Assembly (NCBI GenBank): GCA_022824565.1
Contig: JAJDZQ010000081.1
Coordinates: forward strand, 1 to 41,909
Length of the DNA stretch: 41,909 nucleotides
Reading direction: 5' to 3'
DNA from: Anaerolineae bacterium
Lineage (GTDB): Bacteria; Chloroflexota; Anaerolineae; Aggregatilineales; Phototrophicaceae
Position numbers and translations under genes: made by a program. The notes beneath the pieces are model-generated. The model made no database searches and was not told where the DNA came from. It saw only the letters and a program-made list of their open reading frames with translations. This document shows, piece after piece, positions 33,509-41,880 of the stretch. The first letter of the stretch is position 1. Each line of letters starts with the position of its first letter.

Positions 33509-33536
33509 CTCTGTGCCTCTGTGCCTCTGTGGCAAT
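33509..33536 (-). repeat. Right arm of the 28-bp inverted repeat flanking the helicase gene
   Basis: Exact reverse complement of 31265-31292. Outside it lies CAAAACGGGC, whereas the left arm is preceded by GGGTGGGTAG, so no target-site duplication is visible. The immediately preceding CCTTTGTGGTT also occurs before elp3 (near 3716). Confidence 0.9.
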
Positions 33537-33541
33537 CAAAA

Positions 33542-33660
33542 CGGGCGAGTCGCCGCCTCGCCCCTACGCCGGGGGATGGGGGCTTCGGCCTCCGCGGCGA
33601 AACTTCCCCCCATTGCTATGGGGGGATTGAGGGGGGTAGCTATGCGGGGATTGTGGGGGG
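33542..33660. repeat. REP-like segment, C-run hairpin and G-rich tract before corA
   Basis: GGGCGAGTCGCCGCCTCGCC (33543 onward) belongs to the GTAGGGGCGA family. It is followed by a nine-base-pair perfect hairpin TCCCCCCAT/ATGGGGGGA (33605-33613, 33618-33626). G-runs at 33620-33625, 33631-33636, 33646-33649 and 33655-33660 together fit a G-quadruplex motif on the plus strand, ending 12 bases before the corA ATG and covering its ribosome binding region. There is no gene between 33378 and 33672. Confidence 0.65.
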
Positions 33661-33672
33661 TAGAATTAGCCC

Positions 33673-34590
33673 ATGCCCACCCGCGCGCTCCGCCACGCCT
33701 CCACCACCTGGCTCGACCTGGTTTCTCCGTCCGTCGCTGATGTCGCGCGCCTGCAGGCTCGCTATCCGCAGTTTCATCCGCTCAACCTGGAAGACATCCG
33801 CAGCCGCATCGAGCGCCCCAAAATCGACCAGGCCGATGACTACTTGTTTCTCGTCATGCACTTCCCGCAGTGGGATTCGGCTGGCGAGGTTTCGCGGGCC
33901 AGCGAGGTGGATTTTTTCGTCGGGCGCGATGATGTGGTGACCGTGCACAATGGCACGCTCAAGCCCTTGACGAGCGCCTTCCAGCGCTGCCAGGCTGATG
34001 ACGAAGCGCGCGCCGAGCTGCTGGGGCGGGGCGGTCCGGGCGCTTTTTACACCTTGCTCGACCAGCTTGTCGACTACATCTTCCCGATTTTGAACAAGGT
34101 CGAGGGGCGGGTGGCGGCTATCGGCGATGCGCTGTTTGAATCCAACGCCAAGCGCACCATCCGCGAGATCGCCCTGTTGCGCCGCGACATCATCTCGCTG
34201 CGCCGCATCATCCGCGCGCAAATCCCGATTGTGCTGGAGCTGGAATCGGTGGCGCATCCCATCTTGCACGAGGACATGGAAGAGTACTTTGGCGATATCG
34301 CCGACCACCTCTTCAAGCTGCGCGATATCGCCGATGAAAACTTCGAGATTATCAATAGCTATGCCGAAGCCGCCGACACGCTCGCCAGCCATCGTATCAA
34401 CGAGGTCATGCGCATCCTGACGGTCATCTCGGTCATCATGCTGCCCTTGACCCTGATATCCAGCATCTATGGCATGAATATCGATTTGCCCTTTGCCGAT
34501 GACCCCAACGCCTTTATGCTAACCGCCATCATCATGATCCTGGTTGCTCTGCTGATGTTGTTGATCTTCCGCCTGCGCCACTGGTTGTAG
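33673..34590 (+). CDS. corA: CorA-family divalent metal (Mg2+/Co2+) transporter
   Basis: 305 residues. A large N-terminal cytoplasmic domain (about 1-245, beta then long helices including EGRVAAIGDALFESNAKRTI) precedes two membrane helices. The ion-selectivity motif YGMN follows the first helix (about 268-271) in LISSIYGMNIDLPF. CorA forms a pentameric channel with a long gating helix. The start lies just after a G-quadruplex-prone tract that includes its ribosome binding region, which could influence expression. RNase D follows after eight bases. Confidence 0.94.
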   Translation: MPTRALRHASTTWLDLVSPSVADVARLQARYPQFHPLNLEDIRSRIERPKIDQADDYLFLVMHFPQWDSAGEVSRASEVDFFVGRDDVVTVHNGTLKPLTSAFQRCQADDEARAELLGRGGPGAFYTLLDQLVDYIFPILNKVEGRVAAIGDALFESNAKRTIREIALLRRDIISLRRIIRAQIPIVLELESVAHPILHEDMEEYFGDIADHLFKLRDIADENFEIINSYAEAADTLASHRINEVMRILTVISVIMLPLTLISSIYGMNIDLPFADDPNAFMLTAIIMILVALLMLLIFRLRHWL

Positions 34591-34598
34591 GCTCGCCC

Positions 34599-35726
34599 AT
34601 GCTCAAACCCGCCGCCTATATTGAAGATGCCGGTTCGCTGCATCGCGCTGTGGAGCGCCTGCGCCGTCAGCCGCGCCTGGCTGTCGATACCGAATCCAAC
34701 AGCATGTACGCCTATCGGGGTCGCACCTGCCTGCTGCAAATATCGACCGCCGCCGAAGACCTGCTCATCGACCCGCTGGCGATAGACGATATCGGCGCGC
34801 TGCAGGGCATATTGGCAGACCCGGCCATCGAAAAAGTCTTTCATGCCGCCGAATATGACCTCATCTGCCTGAAGCGCGACTTCGACTTTGATGTCTGCGG
34901 CATCTTTGACACCATGGCGGCTGCGCGCGTCTGCGGCTATACGCGCATCGGCCTGGGCAATATGCTCAGCGACCTGCTCGGCGTGCCGCACAGCAAAAAG
35001 CACCAGACCGATGACTGGGCGCGGCGTCCCCTGCCAGCCAGCTATCGGCGTTATGCCCAGATGGACACGCATTATCTGCTGCGCCTGCGCGAATTTTTGT
35101 ATGCAGAACTGGCTGCTGCCGACAAGCTGGACGAAGCCCGCGAATACTTCTCTGATGTCACGCGCATCACGGTCAAGACCGAACAGTTCGACCCCGATGG
35201 CTTCTGGACGCTCAGCCGTCCGGGCGCGCTGGACAAGCGGCAGATGGCGGCTCTGCGCGAGCTGTATATTCTGCGCGACGAACTGGCCCAGGCGCGCGAT
35301 GAACCGCCGGGGCGCATGATGTCCAACAAGGCGCTGCTGCAAATCGCCAAATCTCTTCCACGCCGCTCGGCAGAGCTGGAAGGCATGCGCGGATTGCCAC
35401 GTTGGCTGGTGCGCCGCCACGGCCACGAAGTCATCGAAGCGGTCAAACATGGCGCAGAAAGTCGGCTGCCGCTCGAGCCGCCCCGCCAACCGCGCATCCC
35501 CAACCATATCGCCGAACGCTATAATGCCCTGGTCAACTGGCGTCGGCAGAAGGCACAGGCGCGCGGCGTCGAATCCGATGTCATCATCAGCAAAGGTACC
35601 TTGTGGCAGATCGCCCGCCGCCAGCCCGGCACAATCGACGACCTGCGCGACATTGATGGCTTGGGTCCCTGGCGGCGCGGGGAATATGGCGCGGAGCTGC
35701 TGGGTGTGATCAATGGGCGCGGCTGA
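34599..35726 (+). CDS. rnd: Ribonuclease D
   Basis: 375 residues with a DEDDy 3'-5' exonuclease domain: D30 and E32 in AVDTES, D87 in FHAAEYDL, Y152 and D156 in RRYAQMDTHYL. Ranges 212-290 (RQMAALRELYILRDELAQ) match an HRDC domain and the C terminus adds a second helical HRDC-like segment. RNase D trims 3' ends of tRNA precursors and other RNAs. It follows corA by eight bases and overlaps the Nudix gene by 14, so these three genes form a run. Confidence 0.94.
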   Translation: MLKPAAYIEDAGSLHRAVERLRRQPRLAVDTESNSMYAYRGRTCLLQISTAAEDLLIDPLAIDDIGALQGILADPAIEKVFHAAEYDLICLKRDFDFDVCGIFDTMAAARVCGYTRIGLGNMLSDLLGVPHSKKHQTDDWARRPLPASYRRYAQMDTHYLLRLREFLYAELAAADKLDEAREYFSDVTRITVKTEQFDPDGFWTLSRPGALDKRQMAALRELYILRDELAQARDEPPGRMMSNKALLQIAKSLPRRSAELEGMRGLPRWLVRRHGHEVIEAVKHGAESRLPLEPPRQPRIPNHIAERYNALVNWRRQKAQARGVESDVIISKGTLWQIARRQPGTIDDLRDIDGLGPWRRGEYGAELLGVINGRG

Positions 35727-36315
35727 CAAATACGCTTTGCCCGAGCGCCAGGCAGCCCTCCTGCGCAGCCTGGCCAGGCATTCGCCAGCCGACCCCAAAG
35801 AAGCGCGCGACATTCTGCTCATCAGGCGGCTCGTCTGCCAGCACAGCGACATCATGAGCCCGCGTTGCCAGGTCGGGCACATTACTGCTTCGGCGCTGGT
35901 CATCGACTGCGCAAGCGGGCGCATTTTGTTGCACTATCATCGAAAGCTGAGTCGCTGGCTGCAGGTGGGCGGTCACCTGGAAGGCGAGGTCGAGGTCGCC
36001 CAGGCGGCTTTGCGAGAAGCGCGCGAAGAAACCGGCTTGCCCGACTTGGCATTCTTCCCGCACGCTGCCGCTGTGCCGGTCGATCTTGATGTGCACACGA
36101 TTCCCGCGCAGCCAAATATGCCAGCCCATCTGCACCTGGATTTTCGCTATTTGCTGACGACCCGGCAGCCCCAGGCTCTGGCGCCACAACGGGGCGAATC
36201 GCTGCAGTTTCGCTGGCTGACTGTGCAACAGGCGTTGGCGCTGGACGATGCGCTGGATTCATCGCTGCGGCGTCTGCTGCGCAAGGCACAGGCAGCTATC
36301 GCCCAGCTTGGCTGA
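35713..36315 (+). CDS. Nudix hydrolase
   Basis: 200 residues with a Nudix box GGHLEGEVEVAQAALREAREETGLPD. The core REAREETGL is complete; the first conserved glutamate of the box (after GX5) is valine here with nearby acidic residues, a variation seen in some subfamilies. Nudix enzymes cleave nucleoside diphosphates linked to another moiety; the substrate is unknown. It overlaps RNase D by 14 bases, suggesting coupling in an RNA- or nucleotide-processing operon. A probable UDG gene follows. Confidence 0.87.
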   Translation: MGAADKYALPERQAALLRSLARHSPADPKEARDILLIRRLVCQHSDIMSPRCQVGHITASALVIDCASGRILLHYHRKLSRWLQVGGHLEGEVEVAQAALREAREETGLPDLAFFPHAAAVPVDLDVHTIPAQPNMPAHLHLDFRYLLTTRQPQALAPQRGESLQFRWLTVQQALALDDALDSSLRRLLRKAQAAIAQLG

Positions 36316-36373
36316 ACGGGCGCGCGATGTGCTACACTGCCTGCAAATTCTGCAACAACGAGTCGACATTGCC

Positions 36374-36982
36374 ATGTCCAGCGACCGCAGCGAACAACTC
36401 CGCAAGATCAAAGACGAACTCCTCAATCTGACTGAGTCGCCGCTCTATGACTATCGCCAGCGCAACAACTACTACCCGGTCATTGGGCAGGGCAACCATT
36501 ATGCCGAGATCATGTTCATTGGCGAAGCGCCCGGCAAGAACGAAGCCGAAACCGGGCGGCCCTTCTGCGGGGCGTCGGGGCGCGTGCTCGACCAGTTGCT
36601 GGCTTCTATCGATGTGCCTCGCCCAGCTGTGTATGTAACCAATATCGTCAAAGATCGCCCGCCCAACAACCGCGACCCGCTGAAGACCGAAATCGACCTC
36701 TATGCGCCTTTCCTAGAGCGGCAAATCGACATCATCCAGCCCAGGGTGCTGGCGACTCTGGGCCGTTTTTCGATGGAATTCATCCTGCGTCATTATGGCG
36801 CCTATCGCTCTGGCGCGCGCATCAGCCAGCTGCACGGCACGGTCATCTCGGTGCGCGCATCGTATGGGACAACGTCTGTTGTGCCGCTCTATCATCCCGC
36901 CGCCGCGCTGTACAACGCCAGCCAACGCGGCACGCTCGAAGACGACTTTCAGGTGCTGCGCCAGTTCATCGGCAGCCAGTAA
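36374..36982 (+). CDS. Family 4-like uracil-DNA glycosylase lacking the Fe-S cysteines
   Basis: 202 residues from ATG 36374; an upstream frame extension overlaps the Nudix gene. Family motifs are FIGEAPGKNEAETGRPF (residues 48-64), NIVKDRPPNNRDPL (90-103) and YHPAAALYN (173-181). Standard family 4 enzymes bind a 4Fe-4S cluster through four cysteines, two near the N terminus, one in VVKCRPP and one near EACxPFL. Here the N-terminal pair is absent, the third is D94 and the fourth is Y110; the only cysteine is C65. So the fold and active site loops are retained but the cluster should be missing. It would excise uracil from DNA; activity is inferred. A weak TTGGCT-19-TACACT pair at 36308-36338 may be a promoter. 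Confidence 0.85.
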   Translation: MSSDRSEQLRKIKDELLNLTESPLYDYRQRNNYYPVIGQGNHYAEIMFIGEAPGKNEAETGRPFCGASGRVLDQLLASIDVPRPAVYVTNIVKDRPPNNRDPLKTEIDLYAPFLERQIDIIQPRVLATLGRFSMEFILRHYGAYRSGARISQLHGTVISVRASYGTTSVVPLYHPAAALYNASQRGTLEDDFQVLRQFIGSQ

Positions 36983-36993
36983 CGCGCTATAAT
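36965..36993 (+). promoter_or_regulatory. Candidate promoter of the Uma2-type gene
   Basis: A perfect TATAAT at 36988-36993 lies 17 bases after TTCATC (36965-36970), a partial -35. It overlaps the end of the UDG gene, and a start point near 37000 would give a leader of about 30 bases containing AGGAG before the ATG at 37031. Confidence 0.5.
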
Positions 36994-37030
36994 CGCAGTC
37001 AGAGGCAAGAGCACAGGAGAACGCCAAGTT

Positions 37031-37630
37031 ATGGAAGCTGTTGCCAGACCCCGCACTCTCTCCCCGCCAGCAGAGACAACCATCAGCGCCGACGAGTTCC
37101 TGGAACTGTCCAACTCGCCTGAATACGCCGATTGCAACAGCGAACTGGTTGAGGGAAGGGTAATAGAAATGACGAGGCCAAAACTGTTACACGGATATGT
37201 TGCGACTGAGTTGGGTTTGGCATTGGCTATGCATGTCAAGGCGCAAGGACTCGGCATGGTAATCACCAGTGAAATCGGCTTTGTGCTGACGCGACGCCCA
37301 TCCGGACGCGATACCGTTCGCGGTATTGATATATCTTTTTTGTCCACTGAACGCACTCCCGATCCGCTTCCAGACGGCTGGATAGAAGGCGCGCCAGACC
37401 TGGCTGTGGAAGTGATGTCGCCCAGCAACACCGTGAGCGATATCAACTTGAAGATCCGTCAGTTGCTGGATGCCGGCGCGGGCGCGGTGTGGATAGTTGA
37501 TCCAGCCACAGGCAGCGTGCAAGTTCATTCGGCGCAGGGCATCCGCGTATTCCTGGAAGACGACACGCTCACCGGCGGCGATATCTTGCCCGGCTTCGAA
37601 ATCAAAGTCGCCGACATCTTCCCTTGGTAA
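37031..37630 (+). CDS. Uma2-family PD-(D/E)XK-fold protein
   Basis: 199 residues of the Uma2/DUF820 family, which has a restriction-endonuclease-like core. The active-site pieces are visible: VRGIDISFL (acidic strand), PDLAVEVMSPSNTVSDINLK (E-x-glutamate with downstream lysine) and AGAGAVWIVDP. Family members are very common in Chloroflexota and cyanobacteria, often many per genome, and their biological role is not established. AGGAG lies 11 bases before the ATG. It is transcribed alone towards the convergent AbgB-like gene, whose end is 10 bases away. Confidence 0.92.
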   Translation: MEAVARPRTLSPPAETTISADEFLELSNSPEYADCNSELVEGRVIEMTRPKLLHGYVATELGLALAMHVKAQGLGMVITSEIGFVLTRRPSGRDTVRGIDISFLSTERTPDPLPDGWIEGAPDLAVEVMSPSNTVSDINLKIRQLLDAGAGAVWIVDPATGSVQVHSAQGIRVFLEDDTLTGGDILPGFEIKVADIFPW

Positions 37631-37640
37631 CGCCATCCCC

Positions 37641-39062
37641 TCAACGCAGCGGATGCTCATGCCGCGGCGCGTTTACTTCTGCTGGGATGGGACAAACATA
37701 GGGACTGCGCTCAATCGCGGCTCGGAATTCTGCTTGCGCATCCGCCAATATCCCCGGCGACAGCACCAATTCCGCTGCGGCCAGCGCCATGACCTTGGCC
37801 GCGAACATCATGCCTTTGTGCCCGATGGATGTCCGCCCGGTCGCCACGACACCCCAGGAATGCGCTGCGGCTCGGCTCGCCCAGGTGGCGGTTTGCAACA
37901 TGCTGCAAGGCGCGTACCAGCTCATATCGCCCATGTCTGTCGAGCCAGGCGAGACATGCCCCTTGTCCCGGCTGGGCAGCACATCGCCAATTAGCGCTTG
38001 TCCGGCGGCTTCTGCGCCCAGGCCATAACGCTCGACCAGGCTGCGTACATTGGCATCGCCAAAATGCTGGTTGATAGCGGCAGCGTAGGCTTGTTCTGCG
38101 TCGCTGAAGTCGATCCCGCCCAGCTCGCGCATGATTTCGTATTGCAAATCTGCCAGCACTTCGTTGGACAGCACGCGCGTCGAGCCCGACTTGTAGACCA
38201 CCTCGACCCGGGTGTCGGTCATCATAGCCGCGCCACGAGCGATGCGGATGACCCGCTGGCAGACCTCATCAAGCGTCTGCGCTTCATTGGCGCGCACATA
38301 ATAGTAGCTTTCGGCAAAGTCGGGCACGACATTCGGCGCCAGCCCGCCGTTGAGGATGGCATAATGCAGGCGCACATCGTCGGTTACATGCTCGCGCAGG
38401 TAATTGACGCCGATATTCATCAATTCCAGCGCATCCAGCGCCGAACGCCCGACATGAGGATCGGCAGCGGCGTGGGCGGTCTTGCCATGAAAGCGGAAGT
38501 AATAGCGATTAACGCTGAGCATGCTGCCTTTCATCGCCGAGTTGATATACGAGGGATGCCAGTTGAAGGTGGCGTCCAGGTCGTCAAATGCGCCCGCGCG
38601 TCCCATGAATACCTTGCCGCTGCCACCTTCTTCGGCCGGGCAGCCATAGTAGCGCACAGTGCCAGCGCGCCCCGTGCTTTGCAGCCAGGCCTTAAGCGCC
38701 AATGCCGCTGCCAGACAGCCCGTCCCCAGCAGATTGTGCCCACAGCCATGACCAGGTTCGCCAGCCGCCAGTGGCTCGGGCGAATGCTGATTGCGCTGCG
38801 ACAAACCGGGCAGGGCATCATATTCGCCAGCGAAGGCGATGACGGGCTTGCCCACGCCCCATTCAGCCGCGAAGGCTGTGCTCAGCCCGCCGATATCCCA
38901 TTCAATGCGAAAGCCCTCCGCCGCCAGAAAATCGGCCTGCAGCTTCGACGCTTTGAACTCGACAAATTGCAGCTCGGGGTTATCCCAGATTTCGTCCGAC
39001 AGCGCGGTGAAGCGCACCTGATGTTCGTCCAGCCAATCGGCGATATCCTGCCTGGTTTGCAT
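37641..39062 (-). CDS. AbgB-like M20 amidohydrolase (p-aminobenzoyl-glutamate hydrolase type)
   Basis: 473 residues, longer than the M20D enzyme at 6.6 kb and with AbgB-type features: FAGEYDALPGLSQ, GHGCGHNLLGTGCLAAAL (metal ligands), YYGCPAEEGGSGKVFMG (with the catalytic glutamates), and NWHPSYINS. AbgB with AbgA cleaves p-aminobenzoyl-glutamate, a folate breakdown product; no abgA or abgT is beside it here, so a related peptidase role is possible. GGGAG precedes the ATG. A GNAT gene lies 63 bases upstream on the same strand and may be co-transcribed. Confidence 0.87.
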   Translation of the reverse strand: MQTRQDIADWLDEHQVRFTALSDEIWDNPELQFVEFKASKLQADFLAAEGFRIEWDIGGLSTAFAAEWGVGKPVIAFAGEYDALPGLSQRNQHSPEPLAAGEPGHGCGHNLLGTGCLAAALALKAWLQSTGRAGTVRYYGCPAEEGGSGKVFMGRAGAFDDLDATFNWHPSYINSAMKGSMLSVNRYYFRFHGKTAHAAADPHVGRSALDALELMNIGVNYLREHVTDDVRLHYAILNGGLAPNVVPDFAESYYYVRANEAQTLDEVCQRVIRIARGAAMMTDTRVEVVYKSGSTRVLSNEVLADLQYEIMRELGGIDFSDAEQAYAAAINQHFGDANVRSLVERYGLGAEAAGQALIGDVLPSRDKGHVSPGSTDMGDMSWYAPCSMLQTATWASRAAAHSWGVVATGRTSIGHKGMMFAAKVMALAAAELVLSPGILADAQAEFRAAIERSPYVCPIPAEVNAPRHEHPLR

Positions 39063-39125
39063 ACTTTTCTCCCTGACGCAGTTGGGTTGGCGTTGCTGAT
39101 TGCGAAGTCGCGGAGCCTGCGCGAT

Positions 39126-40061
39126 TTAGACATCCACCGTGGCGACAACCTGCTGGTTCGGCTCGGCGCTGGAATCGGCTGGCAGCAACTCCACCGACGC
39201 CTCGGGCAGCGCCAGGCTCAATGTACGAAAGCCCAGCCGATGCCCCATATCGCGGATGGCCACCAGCAACTGCGTGCTCAGATTGCGCGGCGACCAACAA
39301 TACACATCGGCTTTGCGCGCATTGTAGAGCTGCTGATGAAAGCATACCAACGCTTCGTGCCCAGAGGCATTGACATAGCGGCGGTGTTTGGCGCGCTGGG
39401 CGATCTGGGGGATGCTATCCCAGTGCGCGGTCCATTCTTTTTCCCAAAGCGCGCGCGGACTGCCCCAGCGCCCGGTCGCCATCGTCCAGCCGTCGATCAT
39501 TGCCGAATCGTCCTTGTCAAATGCTTGACTCTTATAAAAGCTCTGCCCGATCTGCGCCGAAACATCGTGCCGCCGCGTGCGCATCGACTCGTTGGTGCCG
39601 AAGTATTTACGAAAATAGGTGGCCAGCTCTTTGTCATAATCGGGATAGGTGACCGAAACCCTGCCCAGCGCTCGCGCATCTGTCAAGATCGTCTCGGCCA
39701 ACGCATGATGAACGTCATCGGGCCAGCTAGCCGCGACCAACATATCTGCCAGGTGCAGATGCTCGTCCATGGGCGTCAGCTCATCGTTGGCGAAGGCTTC
39801 GGCATAGGCCAGGATCTCGCCGGCATGTTCGAGCACATAAGCGCCGCCATTGCCGCTTAACAAGTGACTCAGCCAGATCGCGCCGGTCTCCAGCGACATC
39901 CAGGCACCACCATGCAGCCAGCGCTCATAGATCGTCAGCGACGCGTAGGGCAGGTCTTCCACCTCGCCACGCGCATTCAGCCGCTGCCACAGAGCCACGC
40001 GCTCCGTAAAAAGCCGCACGATCTTGCCACTGTCGTCCAGTGTCGCCTGCCGCACCTGCAT
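39126..40061 (-). CDS. GNAT-family acetyltransferase-like protein
   Basis: 311 residues. An N-terminal GNAT-like core (MQVRQATLDDSGKIVRLFTE, AYVLEHAGEILAYAEAFAND, LHLADMLVAASW) is followed by a second half that may be a degenerate tandem acetyltransferase repeat (KHRRYVNASGHEALVCFHQQLYNA, NLSTQLLVAIRDMGHRLGF). The canonical RxxGxG/A acetyl-CoA loop is not clear, so activity is uncertain. It is divergent from coaX and lies upstream of the AbgB-like gene. Confidence 0.7.
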   Translation of the reverse strand: MQVRQATLDDSGKIVRLFTERVALWQRLNARGEVEDLPYASLTIYERWLHGGAWMSLETGAIWLSHLLSGNGGAYVLEHAGEILAYAEAFANDELTPMDEHLHLADMLVAASWPDDVHHALAETILTDARALGRVSVTYPDYDKELATYFRKYFGTNESMRTRRHDVSAQIGQSFYKSQAFDKDDSAMIDGWTMATGRWGSPRALWEKEWTAHWDSIPQIAQRAKHRRYVNASGHEALVCFHQQLYNARKADVYCWSPRNLSTQLLVAIRDMGHRLGFRTLSLALPEASVELLPADSSAEPNQQVVATVDV

Positions 40062-40141
40062 GCGTCGCTCTTCGCTTCACCTCGGTTTCGACCTAGTATA
40101 GTATAACCCAGACACGAGCCTGTGCAGCAAGCGGAGCATTC

Positions 40142-40912
40142 ATGCTACTGGCATTTGATATTGGCAATACCAACATTCATCTCGGGCTTTGGGATGGCGG
40201 CAGCTGGCGGCTTTCTTGGCGCGCGCGCACGGTCACGGGCAAGACAGCAGACGAATATGCCGTGCTGGTGCGCAACTTCCTGGCTGTTGCCCAGGTCGAT
40301 ATCGGCGACATTCATGCCGCCTGCATGAGTTGCGTCGTGCCGGCTTTGACGCCCACTTTTCACGAGCTGGCGCGCCGCGATTTGCAGTTGGAGCCACTCA
40401 TCGTCAGCAGCCAAATTGAACTGGGCATAGCCATTGCCATCGACACGCCCGAGCAAGCCGGCGCCGACCGACTCTGCAATGCGGTGGCGCTTTCCCAGCT
40501 GCATGGAGCGCCGGCGATCAGCGTTGACTTTGGCACATCGACCAATTTTGATGTGCTTTCGGCGGACCGTTCTTATATTGGCGGCGTGATCGCGCCGGGG
40601 GTCCGCCTGGCGCACGATGCCTTGGTCAGCCGCGCCGCCCAGCTGCACAAGGTCGATCTGCTGCCGCCGCCCCTGCCGGTGGGCACCAACACTGTGCACG
40701 CCATGCAATCGGGCATCTTTTGGGGCTATGTCGGCATGATCGAGGCTCTGCTGGGACGCATCCTGGCACAGTTGGCTGCGCCGTCCGCGCGCGTTGTCGC
40801 CACCGGCGGACTGGCGACGCTCTTCAGGCAGCACATCCCGCGCATTGATACGATCGCGCCCGAATTGACCTTGGATGGTTTACGGCTGTTGCACGAGCTC
40901 AACTCCGAGTAG
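40142..40912 (+). CDS. coaX: Type III pantothenate kinase
   Basis: 256 residues, the normal size of CoaX, which phosphorylates pantothenate as the first step of coenzyme A synthesis. ASKHA-fold motifs are present: phosphate loop DIGNTNIHLGLWDG at the N terminus, GADRLCNAVA in the middle, DFGTSTNFDVLSADRSYIGG (the usual DFGTATTFD), and VVATGGLATLF near the end. The gene has TATAGT/TATAAC stretches at 40097-40107 as -10 candidates. Its last 33 bases overlap the end of the convergent ADP-ribosylglycohydrolase gene. Confidence 0.95.
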   Translation: MLLAFDIGNTNIHLGLWDGGSWRLSWRARTVTGKTADEYAVLVRNFLAVAQVDIGDIHAACMSCVVPALTPTFHELARRDLQLEPLIVSSQIELGIAIAIDTPEQAGADRLCNAVALSQLHGAPAISVDFGTSTNFDVLSADRSYIGGVIAPGVRLAHDALVSRAAQLHKVDLLPPPLPVGTNTVHAMQSGIFWGYVGMIEALLGRILAQLAAPSARVVATGGLATLFRQHIPRIDTIAPELTLDGLRLLHELNSE

Positions 40913-41848
40913 CCGCCGAGCCAGCTGCAAGGCATCGACGGGCCAAAAGCAGGCCGGGCGCGGTCGGAAAACGCCGGGCTTGCCCGCCTCTGGACGACAG
41001 CCCAGCAGCGCGCGCTGCCATTGCTGCGGGACTGCCGAACGACCATAAACCGCGCCCAGCAGCGCGCCCGCGATGGCTGCGTTGGTATCGGTGTCGCCGC
41101 CGCGCAGCACAGTATCGACCAGCGCAGCTTCCAGGCTTTCGGCGTGCAACAACTGCCACAGCGCGTTCTGCCAGGCAACGAGCACCCAGCCTTGCAGGCG
41201 CAGGAAGTCGGCGGGTGGCGCTTCTGCCGCGCGCACAGTCGCATCGAGCAGCGCCGGCTCAACATCCATGTCTCTCGCCCAGCCGACGATATGCGCATAC
41301 AGGGCTTCCGCTGCGCAGCCATCGCGCACCGCAAGCGCAATCGCCATGACGAAGAGCGCATTGGCTTGCTGGCAGACAGGATGCACATGCGTGATTGCAG
41401 CGTCCTCCCGCGCCCATGCCGCCACTTGCTCCAGCGCCTGCCTTACGCCGAATAGACCAAGCGGGCTTGCGCGCATCATCGCGCCATTCGCCTGGCTATC
41501 CGGGTTAGGCGCGCCACGCAAGCTGCTGCGCACTGTGTGGCCGCAATCGAATGGGTCGCTGTCCAGCCAGAAGATATAGGCTCGTCGCGCGGCTGCCTGG
41601 TCGTATTCCCCGCGTTCCACCAACATGCGCGCCAGCATCAGCGCCATTTCGGAGTCGTCAGTAGGCTGGCCGGCGATCGTATTCCAGGTGCCGCCCGCGG
41701 CGATTTCTCGCAGGCCCTTTGGATAGGTCTGGCGGATCTGCTGCGGTGATTGAAACTCGACCAGGCTTCCCAGCGCATCGCCGGCCAACTGCCCGAGCAG
41801 GCAGCCTTGCGAGCGATCAAGCTGGTTGTCTGCGCGGGTGCCGGACAT
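40880..41848 (-). CDS. ADP-ribosylglycohydrolase family protein
   Basis: 322 residues with the all-helical ADP-ribosylglycohydrolase motifs: GQLAGDALGSLVEF near the start, TDDSEMALMLARML (first metal-binding acid cluster) and DTDTNAAIAGALLGAVYG (second, with the family DTD). Members remove ADP-ribose from proteins such as dinitrogenase reductase or from other modified substrates; which one is unknown. It starts 32 bases after the tRNA 3' end on the same strand, leaving little room for a terminator or promoter. Its end overlaps coaX tail to tail by 33 bases. Confidence 0.92.
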   Translation of the reverse strand: MSGTRADNQLDRSQGCLLGQLAGDALGSLVEFQSPQQIRQTYPKGLREIAAGGTWNTIAGQPTDDSEMALMLARMLVERGEYDQAAARRAYIFWLDSDPFDCGHTVRSSLRGAPNPDSQANGAMMRASPLGLFGVRQALEQVAAWAREDAAITHVHPVCQQANALFVMAIALAVRDGCAAEALYAHIVGWARDMDVEPALLDATVRAAEAPPADFLRLQGWVLVAWQNALWQLLHAESLEAALVDTVLRGGDTDTNAAIAGALLGAVYGRSAVPQQWQRALLGCRPEAGKPGVFRPRPACFWPVDALQLARRLLGVELVQQP

Positions 41849-41880
41849 CTGGCGAGACTTCGAACGCGGCGAAGAGCTTG

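Noticed and set aside
34467-35924. 485-codon minus-strand open frame opposite RNase D
   Set aside because: It is antisense to the RNase D gene, whose catalytic residues are complete; no motif in the opposite frame.
37998-39860. 620-codon open frame on the plus strand opposite the AbgB-like and GNAT genes
   Set aside because: It spans two clearly supported minus-strand genes and the gap between them, and has no recognisable domain.
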